Both the position numbers and the translations under genes were made by a program. Source: Spirodela intermedia (lineage: Eukaryota > Streptophyta > Magnoliopsida > Alismatales > Araceae). From it: a stretch of 64,000 nt of DNA. Location: the NCBI GenBank assembly GCA_902729315.2, contig LR746274.1, positions 7,437,037 to 7,501,036 on the forward strand. The letters run 5' to 3'. This document shows positions 33,696 through 47,647 of this stretch, in pieces. Each line of letters opens with the position of its first letter. The stretch's first letter is position 1. Under the pieces are notes generated by a model that saw only the letters and a list, made by a program, of their open reading frames with translations, was not told the origin of the DNA and searched no databases.

Positions 33696-35289
33696 AAAGA
33701 AATTCAAGAGTAAGATTAAGGTATCCAGCTGGAGACATTAAATTCACACTACATGAGAGGCAATCCATGGTTTTTATTTCATTTTGTTTGATTTTCTTAA
33801 GCTCTATTTTTCTTAGAATTTCACAATACTTGTTTTTGTATTTGTTTTTCTCAAAAGAGTACAAGAGGAGTGTAAGATGAAGTGAAAATTAAAAATGAGG
33901 TTGAGGTGATATCTTTCTGAGCTTTATCATTTATGACAACATTTTTAATGCTTAACTTTGCATATATGTATGTTTTACTTGAAAATTATATTTTTTGCAT
34001 ATTCTATTTCGATTTTTTTGTGTCATTGAGGACAATGTCATTTTTAAGTTGGGAGGTAAAGTATTAATTATTAATTTATGTTGTAGGATGATTAAGAATA
34101 TGTGTTTGCATTTTATTTTTATTTTTTCATGCTCACTTAGAACAGCAACTAAAAAAAAGAAAAATATAAGAAAATTTTAAAAAACTACAACATCTATTTT
34201 CAGGTTTTTTATCAAGAACAATAGACTATCAAAAATAGCAGACAAAAAGTAGCTCGAAATTTGAAATTCTAGAGACCCTTTTCTCACATTTCAATACCCT
34301 AGATGTATATTACTAAAATTCGAAATTACAATTATAAAGAAGAAAGTTTTGATTTATTTTTGACAAATTTACTGTTGCTAAAAACAGAACTGATAATAGA
34401 AAATAGAATTGTCATAACTATCAAATTTATAAATTTCTTACATCATATTGTATACATGAAAAATTAAATCAATTAAATTAATTGATACCAAAAGATACTA
34501 GGAAGATTATTATTGAGTCAAAAGAATGATCTAGTAATATGAAATGTTAGAATACTCCTTGAATACATGATAGATAACATGAATTTGATTTTACAAATTT
34601 TCACTTTATGATCTTGATGTGAAAATTTGATTGATCATTTCAATTTAATGGAGATTTTTGCATCCTAATCTATAGGACTTGTGAGGAAAAATCACTTAGT
34701 TCAAAGAAGAAAAAAAAGAGAGACAGCAATATGGAAAATCTAGAAATGAAGAGTACACATAGAGGGTGTGAGACATTATTCTCATTGTCAAAATCGTGCA
34801 TAGAAAAACACTTGCTGCAAAATAAGTGGATAAAGTGAAAGCCCTAAAAATGAAGAGTACACATGATGTGAGACATCATTCTTATTGTCGAAATTTATTT
34901 ACAAAAAAAGCTACTTATCCACTATATATAAAAAAAAGAAGGAAGAAATATAGTACACACTTCAAAAATCTAGCGATGAAAAAAGGGAAATGTAGGATCA
35001 ATATTATTCTTGGATGAGTATTGATAATTTGAACATCTTGTAAATATATCTATGAGTGAAGAAGTGATAAAGATGAGAATAGAAGAAGTGAAGTCTAAAT
35101 TGTTATTCCAATGAGTGCTTAAATATTTAATTACTTGACATCATTCTTAAATACTTGATATAAGAATCCAAAGTGTCTAAAGGTGTATCATTTTCAATTG
35201 TATTTTCTTTTTATACATTCAAATATGATGTTTCAGATTGGTAAATTTTTATTTTCGTAATTCCATTGCTAAGGGACTAACAATGATTT
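33696..35289 (+). other. 3' untranslated region of pol element, full length, unit 2
   Basis: The complete form of this region. Starts with the conserved catgagaggcaatccatggt motif at 33753, shared with the end of ORFX, then T-rich and AT-rich DNA, the gacaatgtcatttttaag block near 34031, and the two tgtgagacat blocks near 34766 and 34866. No gene seen; small frames at 33643-34180 and 34826-35017 are not supported. Confidence 0.7.
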
Positions 35290-35300
35290 AAGTTGTGGGG
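35290..35300 (+). promoter_or_regulatory. Polypurine tract, unit 2
   Basis: aagttgtgggg directly before an LTR start TGTGATT at 35301. Confidence 0.65.
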
Positions 35301-35903
35301 TGTGATTTCAGTTAACTCATGATAAATAGACTTATATTTGTGTTAAAGTGTGAAACGGGGTTTTTAGTTGATTAATGTGAATTTTTGGGTAATTATGTGA
35401 TTTTATATGAATTTATATGATATTTACAGTTTTACTTTTGAGATAAATGAGGAAAAGAAAGTAAAAATAAAAATATAGCAAAATGGGGGGTACCCACTAA
35501 TAAGTCTTCATTATCATGAGTTAATAATTAGTAAATAATATAGTTTTAGCCTTAACTCATGATAAATAGACTTATATCTGTGTTATAATGTGAAAAATGG
35601 TTTTTAGTTAATTAATGTGAATTTTTGGGTAATTATGTAATTTTACACAAATTTATATGAGTTTCACAGTCTTAATTTAAAGATAAATGAAGAAAAAGAA
35701 ATAAAAAATAAAAATAAGATAAAATGGGGGGGACCCGCCCACCAGCTAGGCTTGTAAGTAGGTTGGAAGCATAGTGAAGGAGTAGCCACGAGTAAGGGCT
35801 CGAGTGGCTTGGACCAATAGAGGCATGTGTGTGTCACTCTCTTTCCACGTCACTAATGACCAGCGAGCTATGGGGTAAGGAGTGGTCGTACACATGAGAG
35901 AAG
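35301..35903 (+). mobile_element. 3' LTR of pol element, truncated, unit 2
   Basis: Partial LTR 35301-35497, then second LTR start at 35498, where TG is mutated to TA (TAATAAGTC). Ends at the palindrome at the same base as in unit 1. Confidence 0.8.
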
Positions 35904-38040
35904 TGACATGAGTCAATCATTGTATATTAAACCACACAAATTTAAAATTTATAAAACTAGAAAATACAATTTTTTACATATTTAGAAGTATTTTTGAACA
36001 AATATATCAATTCTAATTCAATAAAACTTCCAAAAAATAGCAGTAATTTTCCAAGTCAATCACAAAGATGTAATATAATATCTGGTAATTATTCAGAATT
36101 TTTTTCAAATAATACTATTTTTTTTGAATTTTATATTAGGAAGAAAAAAGAAAATATATTTAAAATTTATGAAAAAAGGAAATAAGGGTGCAGACATCAA
36201 GATGACCTTAGTGCCCAACGAACACAAATCAGGTGGAAATAGAAGTTCACCCAACGATTCTTACGTAAGTGATTATAGATAATTTAATTGATCAAATTAA
36301 GATCTGTAAAAGTCGAAAGAATCGTAATAAAATGAAGTATATGTTGGTAAATTTAAAATCAATAATTTATCACTAAATGTAACAAAAATTAAGTTGAAAG
36401 CAAGAAAATAGAGTTCCGACATCGCAATAGTGATACTTCGGTGATGCACCAAAATCTTGAGCGTTCGAGAGGATTGTTGTGCCATGTCCACAGCCTTGAA
36501 GGCTCTCCTTGGACAAAGATAATGTGGGCAATCTCTAGATCTCCTTGCAAAGTCTAGAGATTAATGAAATAGGTCGTCAAATCATCTCCGGTGGCTGTCA
36601 CCCTGTGGAGCGGAAAAAACTGTGACTTTGCGGCTCTCTGGCGATTGTCACCTGATGGAGAGGAGCTGAATGGAGGTGGGGCGTGTATTAGGGAGCTTCA
36701 TCCTCAGGTCTGTGCAGTAAGAGGAGGCTCTTCATTGCATCTGGTATGTTCTTAGGAGGTGGCGACTCATCTTCAAGCAAATTGTTCTCTTCTTGATGAC
36801 GGCTTGTTCATCGATCAATCGAAGATGATTTACTCGATGGATTTGCAATCCTTTTATCGCAAATCTTTCAGCAATTTTAGTAACAATGCTTCACAAATCA
36901 TGTTGACAAGACTTTTGCCGATGATCTAGGGATTCTTGTTGCTTAATCCTTCATCGGCGATCTGCAGGAAAGTTGCGATAATCAGATCGTTGGGGAAGGA
37001 TTAAGCAATGAGAATTACTGGATCATCAGCGAAAATCTCGTCAACAAGATTTGTGGAGCATTGCTACTAAAATTATTGAACGATTCGCAGTAAAAGGATT
37101 GCGAATCCATCGAGTAAATCATCTCCAATTGATCAATGAACAAGCCGTCATCAGGAAGAGGATGATTCATTAGGAGACGAGTCGCCACCTCTTGAGAGCA
37201 TACTGGATGCGATGAAGAGCCTCCTCTTGCTGTGCGGACCTAAAGATGAAGCTCCTTGACATGCACCCTACCTCCATCCAGCTCCTCTTTGTCGAGTGAC
37301 AACCATCGGAGAGCCGCAAAGTCGCCGTTTTTCCACTCCACTAGGTGATAGCTACCGAAGATGACTCAACGACCCATTTCATTAATCTCTAGACTTCGCA
37401 AAAAGATCTAGAGATTGCCCACGTCGTCTTTGTTCAAGAAGAGCCTTCGAGGCTGTGGGCACTACACGATGATCCTCCCAAATGCTTAGGATTCTAGTGC
37501 ATCGTTGACACATCGTCGTCGTGATGCCAGAACTCTCTTTTCTTGCTTTCAACTTACTTTACGCTTCATTTAGTGATAATTTTTGTGATTTTAATTTACT
37601 AAAATATACTTTGTTCTATTACAATTCTTTCAGCTTTAATAGATCTTAATTTAATTAATTAAATCATCTATAATCGCTTACGTAATAATCGCTAGGCAGA
37701 ACTCTATTTCCACCCGATTCATGTTCACTGGGTGCTCACATCATCCTAACGTCCGCATCCATATTTCCCTTTTTTATGAATTCTAAATATATTTCCTTTT
37801 CATTTCTTAGTATAAAATTCAAAGAAACTTGTATTCATTGAGAAAATTCTGAATAATTACCAGATATTATATTACATCCTTGTGATTGACTTGGAAAATT
37901 ACCGCTATTTTTGGAAGTTTTATTAAATTATAATTGGTATATTTATTTAGAAATACTTCTAAATATCCAAAAAATTATATTTTTTAGTTTTATAAATTTT
38001 AGATTTACGTGATTTAATATACAACGACTAAGTCATGTCA
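35904..38040. repeat. LTR-derived palindrome of 2137 bp, unit 2
   Basis: Same ends, same centre (near 36985, atcagatcgttgggg) and the same length as in unit 1. The two arms differ by many scattered C-to-T type changes but stay collinear. No genes inside. Confidence 0.88.
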
Positions 38041-38491
38041 GGTCACTAGAATTTCAAATTTTGGGCTATTTTTGTCTACTATTTTTGATAGTTTGTTGTT
38101 CCTAATAGAAGACCTGAAAATAGATGTTGTAGTTTTTCTAAATTTTATTTTATTTTAGTTGTAGTTCTAAGTCGAATAAAATCCAAACACATGTTCTTAA
38201 TCGTCCTACAGTATAAATTAATAATTAATACTTCACTACCTAACTTAAAAATGATATTGTCCTTAATGACACAGAAAAATCGAAATAAAATACACAAAAA
38301 ATATAATTTTCAAGTGAAGTATGCATACGTGCAAAGTTAAGTATTAAAAGTATTGTAATAAATGATAAAGCTCAGAAATACATCACCTCAAACTTATTTT
38401 TAATTTTCCACTTCATCTTACACTCCTCATGCACTTTTTCGAAAAAACAAATACAAAAACAAGTACTACAAAATTCTATGAAAAATAGAGC
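38041..38491 (-). other. 3' region of minus-strand element, unit 2
   Basis: Equivalent to 15254-15704; non-coding. Confidence 0.75.
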
Positions 38492-39490
38492 TTAAAAGAA
38501 ATCAAATAGAATGAAATAAAAACCATGGGTTGCCTCCCATGCAATGCTGAATTTAATGTCTTCAGGTAGACAGCTCTTAGATCATATAAGATGATCTATG
38601 GCCATCAAAATATATTTGTATCCCAAGGTAAGTTTCATGATATTCTTTTTTAGATTTTGCATAAATTCATATACTTCATATATATACCTTGACATACTTT
38701 CAGCCAAAACAAAATGAAAATTAACAAAATTTTCCCAAAAATAATATTTCCATTTTGAAATTAATCTTTCCTCATTTCTATCTTATTTTGTAAGGCTTTC
38801 ATTCATTAATAAATACTTTTTATTAATAGACCATAAAATGTGATTAGGCCATATAATTTTTAAATTAGCTCTTACCTAATCTAGAATTTTTTCATCTAAA
38901 TTGATATCTCTAATTCTTTCACTCACCCATTTTTTAATGTGTTCTTTTATCTGCATAATCTTCCTCTGCTCCATTTTATCTTCCATACATAATTGTTCAA
39001 CTTGTGAGGAGTGAAATATTTCAAGCTAAGAAATAATTCTAATGGATTGTGGGTTTTGAAGAATGGAAGGATTGTCTTCTTTAATCTCAGATGTAATAAA
39101 TTCAGTAAAATTCAAATTTTCTCCTCTAAAATTATCTCTATATTCATATTGATTATTTTCATTTCTCCTCCAAAATTATCTTCTTTAATCTAGCTTTTCA
39201 TTTCTCAACTCATCAAATTCTTCATCTTCTCAAGAGCTATCTTTTAATTTTGATATATGATATACATCATCATCCTCACTATCAACATCCATGGCTGCAA
39301 AATTATAATTAGATTTATTAATTTTGTCTCCTACATCTCTCAAATAAACTGATTTTTCCTCACTTGAAAGATGTTTTTCTTCATTTTTGTCCTAACTCGC
39401 TTCTACTAAAATTTGGATGATTTTTCCATGAGCAGCTGTTATTTCTTCATCACTATCAACTAATTTGAATATTATTTGGGTTTCTCTACG
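38492..39490 (-). pseudogene. ORFX of minus-strand element, unit 2
   Basis: Same unknown frame, ending TAA at 38492-38494, with the Trp-rich core and acidic linker. Here the Gln before VEQL-type sequence and several Trp codons are read through, others are stops. Confidence 0.6.
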
Positions 39491-39534
39491 AAAAATTATT
39501 CCACCAATTAGGATTATAAGAATTAGAAAAATAT

Positions 39535-40567
39535 TTTCTATTTTTTACTAAAATCGTGGGGTACTTGCACTTGTTCTTGCCTATAATGATATTGAAATTC
39601 GAAATGATCATTTTCACCATACATAGGACATGTACTATTTGAATTAAATTGAGGGTTAAGAGGCTTTCTAATATTTTTAATAAGTAAATAAAGTTTTTCT
39701 AATCTTTGATTAATCTAATTAACCTCATTTCTAAATTTAGAATCATCATCATGATGCAATTCATGAATTCCTCTCTTCTTATCCCTATCATGTAATTCAA
39801 AAGAGGCTTGATCTCTAGAATTTTCACTTAAATTTTCATAAAGACTATAAATCTCATCAGGAGTTTTTTCCATAAAAGCTCCTCTACATATAGAATCAAC
39901 CATATTTCTATGTTATTCTAATAATCCATCATAAAAGATTCTATTGAGTTGTCACTTGGGTATAGCATGATGATGACACTTTCTAAATAAATCTTTGAAT
40001 GTTTCCCATGTTTCATGTAAAGTTTCTCCTGGTCTTTGAAAAAAACTTCATATATATTTTCTCATATTTTTGAGTTTTACCTAAAGGATAAATTTTTTGA
40101 AGAAAAGCCTATTCTATGTCTTTCCAGCTAGTTAATTCTCTATCTAATGTGGATAGCCAATAACTAGCTTTGTCTCTTAGTGTATGAGGGAATAATTTCA
40201 TTTTAATAACTTTCGATGTGACTTGAGGAAGATTAACTAACTCACAAACCATATGAAATTTTTCTAAGTGCTGATGAGGTTCCTCCAAAGGTAATCCATA
40301 AAAATTAGGGAGCATTTGAAAAATTCTTGGATTTATTTCGAATTTAATAATAGGTACTAATAGGACTCTAATATTGGATGCTCTTTGAAATGAATTAGGG
40401 ATATAATAATTTTTCATGGCCATAGGATTGTTCTCAATTTGACTTGTACTTCCTTCAAGATCCATCAAAATTAACTTTTCGTTCAGATTTTTAGTTTTGA
40501 ATGAAATCAGGAAAGGATTTTCTAGCATTGGATGCAAGGATCTTCTACCATGCATACAAAAAATCAA
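39535..40567 (-). pseudogene. gag: gag of minus-strand element, unit 2
   Basis: 152 codons open at 40567-40109 (MIFCMHGRRSLHP to ELTSWKDIE); second piece 39903-39715 (MVDSICRGAFMEKTPDEIY) ends in a TAG at a Gln codon that is kept in units 1 and 3. Confidence 0.88.
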
Positions 40568-40747
40568 TAAATTTGAGGAAAAAGTTTAGTAATTGTTACC
40601 CTCCTTCAATATGATGCAGTCCTTATCTTGTTTCTCTTTGTTCCCTTTTTTTAAAAAAAAATCAGTAAAAAGAAAATAAAATAAAAGTTAAATTCTTTTG
40701 TATACTCTAAGAGAAAAATAAAAATATAGTAAATATTATGCAATACA

Positions 40748-40765
40748 TCCCTCGCAACAGTGCCA
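40748..40765 (-). promoter_or_regulatory. Primer-binding site, unit 2
   Basis: TGGCACTGTTGCGAGGGA on the minus strand; tRNA-Asp type with four mismatches. Confidence 0.72.
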
Positions 40766-40770
40766 AAATT

Positions 40771-42408
40771 TGACGTGACTTAGTCGTTGTATATTAAATC
40801 ACGCAAATCTAAAATTTATAAAACTAGAAAATATGAATTTTCAGATATTTAGAAGTATTTCTGAACAAATATACCAATTATAATTTAATAAAGCTTCTAA
40901 AAATAGTAGTAATTTTCTAGGTTGATCATAGTGATGTAATATAATAGCTAGTAATTATTCAGAATTTTTCTCAAAGAGTATTATTTTCTATGAATTTTAT
41001 ACTAAGAAATAAAAAGAAAATATATTTAAAATTCATGAAAAAAGGAAATAAGGGTGCAGACATCAGGATGATGTCAGCACCTAGCGAATGCAAATCGGGC
41101 AAAAATAGAGTTCCACCTAGTGGTTCTTACATAAGCGATTACAAATGATTTAATTGATCAAATTTAGATCTGTAAAAAGCCGGAAGAATCATAAGTGAAT
41201 GAAATATATTTTGATAAATTAAAATCACACAAATTATTACTAAATGAAGCGTAAAGTAAGTTGAAAGTAAGAAAATAGAGTTCTAGCATCGTAGCGGTGA
41301 TGCGTCGGTGATGCACTAGAATCCTGAGTGTTCGGGAGGATCGTCATGTAGTGTCCACGGCCTCAAAGGTTCTCTTTTGACAAAGACGACGTGGGCAATC
41401 TCTAGATTTCCTTGTGAAGTCTAGAGATCAATGAAATGGGTTGTCAAATCGTCTCTGGCAGCTATCACTTGATAGAATGAAAAAATGGCAACTTTGCGGC
41501 TCTTTAGTGACTGTCACTCGACGGAGAGGAGCTAGATGGAGGCAGGGCACATGTTAGGGAGCTTCATCCTCAAGTTTGTGCAGCAAGAAGAGGCTCTTCG
41601 TCGTATTTGGTATGCTCTCAAGAGGTGGTGACTTGTCTCCCGACAGATTGTCCCCTTCTCAACGATGGCTTATTTGTCGATCAATCGGAGATGCTTTACT
41701 CGATGGATTCACGATCTTTTTATCACGAATCGTTCAACAATTTTAGTAACAATGCTCCGCGAATCATGTTGATGAGATTTTCGCCGATGATCTAGCAATT
41801 CTGGTCGCTTAATCCTTCACCGGCGATCTTCAGAAAAGTCGCGATAATTAGAGAAAAAAAATGAGTTTTGGCTCAAGGATAATTCAAACCCGCACTAGTT
41901 GCCTAACCTTTATAAGGAAGGTGTGACGTGGGTTTAGCCCCACATCAGTTGTGCACCAATTTTTTGGGGGAATATATAGTAATGTTACATTTCTAAGCAA
42001 GTCCCTTCTCTCATGTGTACGACCACTCCTTGCTTCATAGCTAGTTAGCTACCGGTGACGTGGAAGGGGAATGGCGCACACATGCCTCTATCGATCCAAG
42101 TTGCTCGAGCCCCTACTCGTGGCTACTCCTCGACTGTGCTTTTGACCCACTTGCGGGCCCGACTAGCCGGCAGGTCCCCCCATTTTGCAATATTTTTATT
42201 TTTATTTCTTTTTCTTCATTTATCTCAAAAGTAAGATTATAAAAATCATATAAATTTGTATAAAATCGTATAATTACCCAAAAATTCACATTAATCAGTT
42301 GAAAACTACTTTTCACACTTTAACACAAATATAAGTCTATCTATCATGAGTTAAGGCTAAAACTATATTATTTACTAATGATTAACTCATGATAATGAAG
42401 ACTTATAA
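40771..42408 (-). mobile_element. 5' LTR of minus-strand element, unit 2
   Basis: As 17984-19622; ends ACGTCA at 40771, starts near 42408 with TG changed (TTATAAGTC). About 1638 bp. Confidence 0.87.
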
Positions 42409-42649
42409 CAAATTCTATTACTAAGGGACTAACAATGATTTAAGTTTGGGGTTGTGATTCAAGTTAATTCATGATAAATAGACTAATATTTGTGTTAAAG
42501 TGTGAAAAGTGGTTTTCAGTTGATTAATGTGAATTTTTGGGTAATTATGTAATTTTATATGAATTTATATGATTTTTATAGTTTTACTTTTGAGATGAAT
42601 AAGGAAAAAGAAATAAAAATAAAAATATAACAAAATAGGGGGTACCCAC
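42409..42649 (+). mobile_element. Polypurine tract and partial LTR, unit 2
   Basis: aagtttgggg at 42442-42451, partial LTR from TGTGATT at 42453 to gggtacccac. Confidence 0.75.
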
Positions 42650-44215
42650 TGATAAGTCTTCATTATCATGAGTTAATAAGTAGTAAATAATATAGTTTTA
42701 GCCTTAACTCATGATAAATAGACTTATATTTGTGTTAAAGTGTGAAAAGTTGTTTTCAATTGATTAATATGAATTTTTGGGTAATTATGTGATTTTATAC
42801 GAACTTATATGATTTTCACAGTCTTACTTTTGAGATAAATGAAGAAAACGAAATAAAAAATAAAAATAAGACAAAATGGTGGGGACCTGTCAGCCAGCCA
42901 GGCCTGCAAGCAGGTCAAAAGTGCAGTCGGGGAGTAGCCGTGAGTAGGGGCTCAAGCAGCTTGGATCGATAGAGGCATGTGTGCACCACTCCCCTTCCAC
43001 ATCACTGGTGGCCAGCCGGCTGTGGGGCAAAGAGTGGTCGAACACGCGACAGAAGGGACTTACTTTGAAATATAACATTACTATATATTCGCCCGATAAT
43101 TTGGCGCACAAGTGATGTGGGACTAAACCTGCATCACCTTCTACAGAAAGGGTGGGCAACCGGCCATCGGGGAAGGATTAAGCAACCAGAATCGCTGGAT
43201 CATCGGCAAAAATTTTGTCAACACAATTCGTGGAGCATTGTTACTAAAATTGTTGAACGATTTGCGAAAAAAGGATCGTGAATCTATTGAGTAAAGCATC
43301 TCCAATTGATTGACGAACAAGCCGTCGTCAGGATTAGGACGATGTGTCGGGAGATGAGTTACCACCTCCTGAGAGCATATTAGATGCGATGAAGAGCCTC
43401 CTCTTGGTATGTGGACCTGAGGATGAAGCTCTCTTACACGTGCCCCACCTCCATCCAGCTCCTCTCCGTCGGGTGACAGCTGCCAGAGAGCCACAAAGTC
43501 GTCATTTTTCCGCTCTACCGGGTGACAGCTGTTGGAGACGATTTAATGACTCATTTCATTAATCTCTAGACTTTGCAAAGAGATCTAGAGATTGCCCACA
43601 TCATCCTTATCCAAGGAGAGCCTCTGAGGCTGTGGACTCTACACGACTATCCTCCCAAATGCTCAAAATTCCGGTGCATCGCCGGTGCATCGCCACCGCG
43701 ACATCAGAACTCTGTTTTCCTACTTTCAACTTAATTTCTGTTTCATTTAGTGATAATTTGTTGATTTTAAATTTACCAAGATATACTTTATTTCATTACG
43801 ATTCTTTTGGGTTTTATAGATCTTAATTTGATCAATTAAATTATTTGTAATCGCTTACATAAGAATCACCAAGCGGAACTCTATTTTCACCTAATTTGCT
43901 TTCGCTGGGCGCTGATGTCATCTTGATGTCTGCACCCTTATTTCCCTTTTTTGTGAATTTTAAATATATTTTTTTCATTTGCTAGTATAAAATTCATAGA
44001 AAATAATATTCTTTGAGCAAAATTTTAAATAATTACCATATATTATATTACATCCTTGTAATCGACTTAGAAAATTATCACTATTTTGAAAGTTTTATTG
44101 AATTATAATTGATATATTTGTTTAGAAATACTTCTAAATATCTAAAAATTTCTATTTTCTAGTTTTATAAATTTTAAATTTGCGTGATTTACTATACAAC
44201 GACTAAGTCACGTCA
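42650..44215 (+). mobile_element. Plus LTR, unit 2
   Basis: 1566 bp from TGATAAGTC to CACGTCA, CpG-poor. Lacks about 75 bp (near 43165) that in unit 1 carry gtgggtttgaatcc and the start of the palindrome module. TATA-like box at 43082. Leads directly into the PBS-less leader of unit 3. Confidence 0.87.
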
Positions 44216-44391
44216 ATGTATTACATAATATTTAGTTTTTTTTTATTTTTTCTTAGAGTACACAAAAATATTAACTCTTGTTTTATTTTCTTTTTTTATA
44301 ATTTTTTTGTTTTAAAAGAATGAAGAGCAGCAAGGCAAAGACTGGAGCATACTAAAGGAGGGTAACAATTATTAATTTTTTTTGTAATTTA
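44216..44391 (+). other. Leader lacking PBS, start of unit 3 element
   Basis: Same 22-base loss of the PBS block as at 22063, so the loss predates the triplication. Confidence 0.85.
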
Positions 44392-45790
44392 TTGATATTT
44401 ATGTTTTGTAGAAGATCCTTGTATCTAAGGTTAGAAAATCATTTCACTATTTCGTTCAAAACTAAAAATTTGAAAGAAAAATTAATTTTGATAGATTCTG
44501 AAAGAAGTACAAGTCAAACTAATAATAATCCCATGGCCATAAAAAATTATAACATCCCTGATTCATATCAATGAGCATCCAATATTAAAGTCTCATGAGC
44601 AACCATTGTTAAATTCAAAATAAATTCAAAAAGTTTCCAAATGCTCTCTAATTTTCATGGATTACCTTTAGAAAAACCCCATAAACATTTAAAAAAAAAT
44701 TACATAGTCTGTGATTTAGTTAATCTCTTTCAAGTTACACCAAAAGTTATTAAGATAAAATTATTTCCTCATAGCTTAAAGGACAATACTAGTTATTGGT
44801 TATCCACATTAGATAGAGAATTAACTAGTTAGAAAGACAGAACAAACCTTTTCTTTGAAAATTTTCTTCCTTAGAAAAAACTCAAAATATGAGAAAAAAT
44901 ATATGAAGTTTTGCTCAAAAGTCAAAAAATCTTTACATCTAATATGAAAAAAATTTATAAATTTACTCATAAACTATTCTCATCATGCTATACCAAAGTG
45001 GCACATTAATAGAATTTTTTATGATAAATTATTAGAACAACATAGAAATATGGTTGACTCTATATGTGGAAGAGCTTTTTTGGAGAAAACCCTTGATGAG
45101 ATTTATAGAATTTATGAGAATTTAAGTAAAAATTCTAGAAATCAAGCCTTTTTTGAGTTATATGACGGGATAACGAAAGAAGAATTTATGAATTACATCA
45201 TGATGATGATACTAATTTAAAAAATGAGGTTAATCAGATTAATTATAGATTAGAAAAACTTGATTTACTTATTGACAATATTAAAAAGCCTCATAACCTT
45301 CAATTTAATGCATATAGTACATGTCCTATGTATAATGAAAATGACCATTTCGAATTTCAATGTTATAATTTTTATCACTCATTTCAGCCTAGGTAAGAGC
45401 AAGTGCAAGTACCCCATGATTTTAGTAAAAATAGAGAATATTTTTCTAATTCTTATAATCTTAATTGAAGGAATATTTTTTTGTAGAGAGATCTAAATAA
45501 TATTCAAAATTCAGAAGCACTTAGACTCAATATAAATTCTGAATTTTGTCCAAAACAAGAACATAGATTTCAGAAAAATTAGTCTTCCAAAATCCAACTT
45601 GATTTTACAAATATGATGCAGCAAATGAGCCAAATGATTCAGCAAACAATGAAACAAATGATGTTGCAGCAAAAACAATTTATAGAGGCTTTTAAGAATA
45701 AGAGAGAAGAGGGACAATCACCTAGTCGACTCACAAAAAATTTAGGAAACTATCTAATAGTAAGATTTCAGTAAGGAGAGTCTAGCTAAA
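44392..45790 (+). pseudogene. gag: gag, plus-strand element, unit 3
   Basis: As 22240-23630, same inherited stops. EKTLDEIYR (45090) is closer to the minus copies (EKTPDEIY) than EKTLYEIYR of units 1 and 2. The 33 bp missing in unit 1 are present. Confidence 0.85.
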
Positions 45791-45872
45791 ATTTTTTAAA
45801 AAAACTCACAAAATAAAAATATTAGGATAATAAATATATTAAGTGAGAATATTTTACCTGATCTATATTCTT

Positions 45873-46965
45873 AATTATTAGAAGAAATAGATGAGCCATT
45901 AGAAGTAAAAGAGAATATTAAGACTGAAAATATAGTATCAGAAAACTTGAATAAAATTATTTATTACTCACAATTGATGAATGAATATAGTAAGGATGAT
46001 GAGGAGAAAGAGTCCTTAGATGAAGAAATAGTAGTTGATCATGGAAAAATCATTTAAATTTTAGTAGAAGAGAGTAAGGACAAAAATGAAAAAAAATATG
46101 TTTCAAGTGAAGAAAAATCAATTGATTTGAGAGATGTAAGAGACGAAATTAATAAATCTAATTAGAATTTTACAACCATAGAAGTTGATAGTGAGGATGA
46201 TGATGCATATCATATACTGAAGTTAGTAGACAACTCTTGGAAAGATGAAGAATTTGATTAGTTAAGAAACGAAAAACTAGAAAAAGAATTGATTCAACTA
46301 ATGGTAAAAAAGACAATAATGAATATGATTCAACAAATAGGCAAAAAAATTTGAATTTTAATGAATTCATTAGATCTCAAATTAAAAAAGACAATTCTTT
46401 CATCCTTCAAAACCCACAGCCCATTAGAATTATGTTTAAGCTTGAAATAATTCACTCCTCACAAATTGAACGAATATGTTGAGAAGATAAAATAGAGCGA
46501 GGAAATATTATGCAGATAAAAAAATACATTAAGAAATAGGTGAGTGGAAGAATTAAAAATATCATTTTAGATGAAAAATTTTTAGATTGAGTAAGTACTA
46601 ATTTGAAAATTACATGACCAGATCACATTTTATAGTGTATTAATAGAAAGTATTTACTATTGAATGAGAGCCTTACAAAATAGGATAAAAATGAGGAGAG
46701 GTTCTTTTCAAAATGAAAATATTATTTTTGAGAATTTATTTTATTTTATTTTTTTACAGAAGGTATGTCAAGGTATATTTATATAAAGCAGACAAATTTA
46801 TACTAAATCTAAAAAAAATATCATGAAACTTACCTTGGGATAAAAATATATATTGATGGTCATAGATCATCTTATATGATCTAAGTGTTGGCCAGCTGAA
46901 GAGATTAAATTCAATGATGCATGGGAGGCAACCCATGATTTTTATTTCATTCAATTTTTTAAAAA
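45873..46965 (+). pseudogene. ORFX, plus-strand element, unit 3
   Basis: Acidic linker and unknown C-terminal region as in units 1 and 2; TGA near 46480 as in unit 1. Ends at the cassette junction. Confidence 0.6.
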
Positions 46966-46970
46966 AATTC

Positions 46971-47647
46971 AAGATAGGTGAGCTCACCATCAAGAGGGCC
47001 TTGTGTGCACACAACTTGCTGCTGGCCATGTTCATGTTGATGTCTGAGTGGATATCCTCTTCCATCATGTGAGAGAGGCACAAGTGTGTGGACTTTGTCA
47101 CTAGAGACTGCATCAATTGCTCAAAGTGCCAAATTGAAGATGCCTCTCTACCTTGGTTTTACGGAAAGAAGAAGAAAGAAAAGAGCAGCAGAACCCGATT
47201 AGCGATTGATGATCATATTTCAATCCTAAACACCGAGAGAAGTTCTATGAATATATATACATCTATAAATTAGATTGAAATTGGAGCAAACATCATTGGG
47301 GCGAGCATGTATGAAAAAGGATCATATGGATCTTCACAAATTTTCAAACCTACTGAACTTCCTCTTTACCAGTTGGATTGTCAACGAAATTCATCATCGA
47401 CAACATTTCTAATGGGCCAAGAATAATACGTACTTTGTTCAAAAAAATTGGACACATTGCATATCTTTAAGAAAAGAAACTTGTAGAGAAAAAAATGGCA
47501 CAGGGTGACCGGTACATTTACAGGGTACCTTCAAATCTAAGAACTCCAAGTCGATTGTGAACTTCCGTCGAAGACTGAATTCATCACCAGGAAAATTCCT
47601 CACGATCTGTAGCAGCTTCTCAAGTAGTATAACGTGGAAAACGGGTG
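46971..47647 (-). pseudogene. BTB/POZ protein fragment, unit 3
   Basis: Exon 47647-47529 open (EKLLQIVRNF, KFTIDLEFLDLK, GT donor); second exon about 47146-46971 as in unit 2 (IWHFEQLMQSL, HMMEEDIHSDIN, AHKALLMVSSP), again cut off early in the BTB fold. Confidence 0.75.

Larger units (their letters stand above)
22156..44308. repeat. Tandem macro-repeat, unit 2
   Basis: Second direct copy, 22153 bp from leader to leader, and the most complete: it has the full 3' region of the pol element (33696-35289), the full palindrome (35904-38040), both LTRs of the back-to-back pair, and an open LARP1-like gene. It is the best reference copy for reading the other two. Confidence 0.93.
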
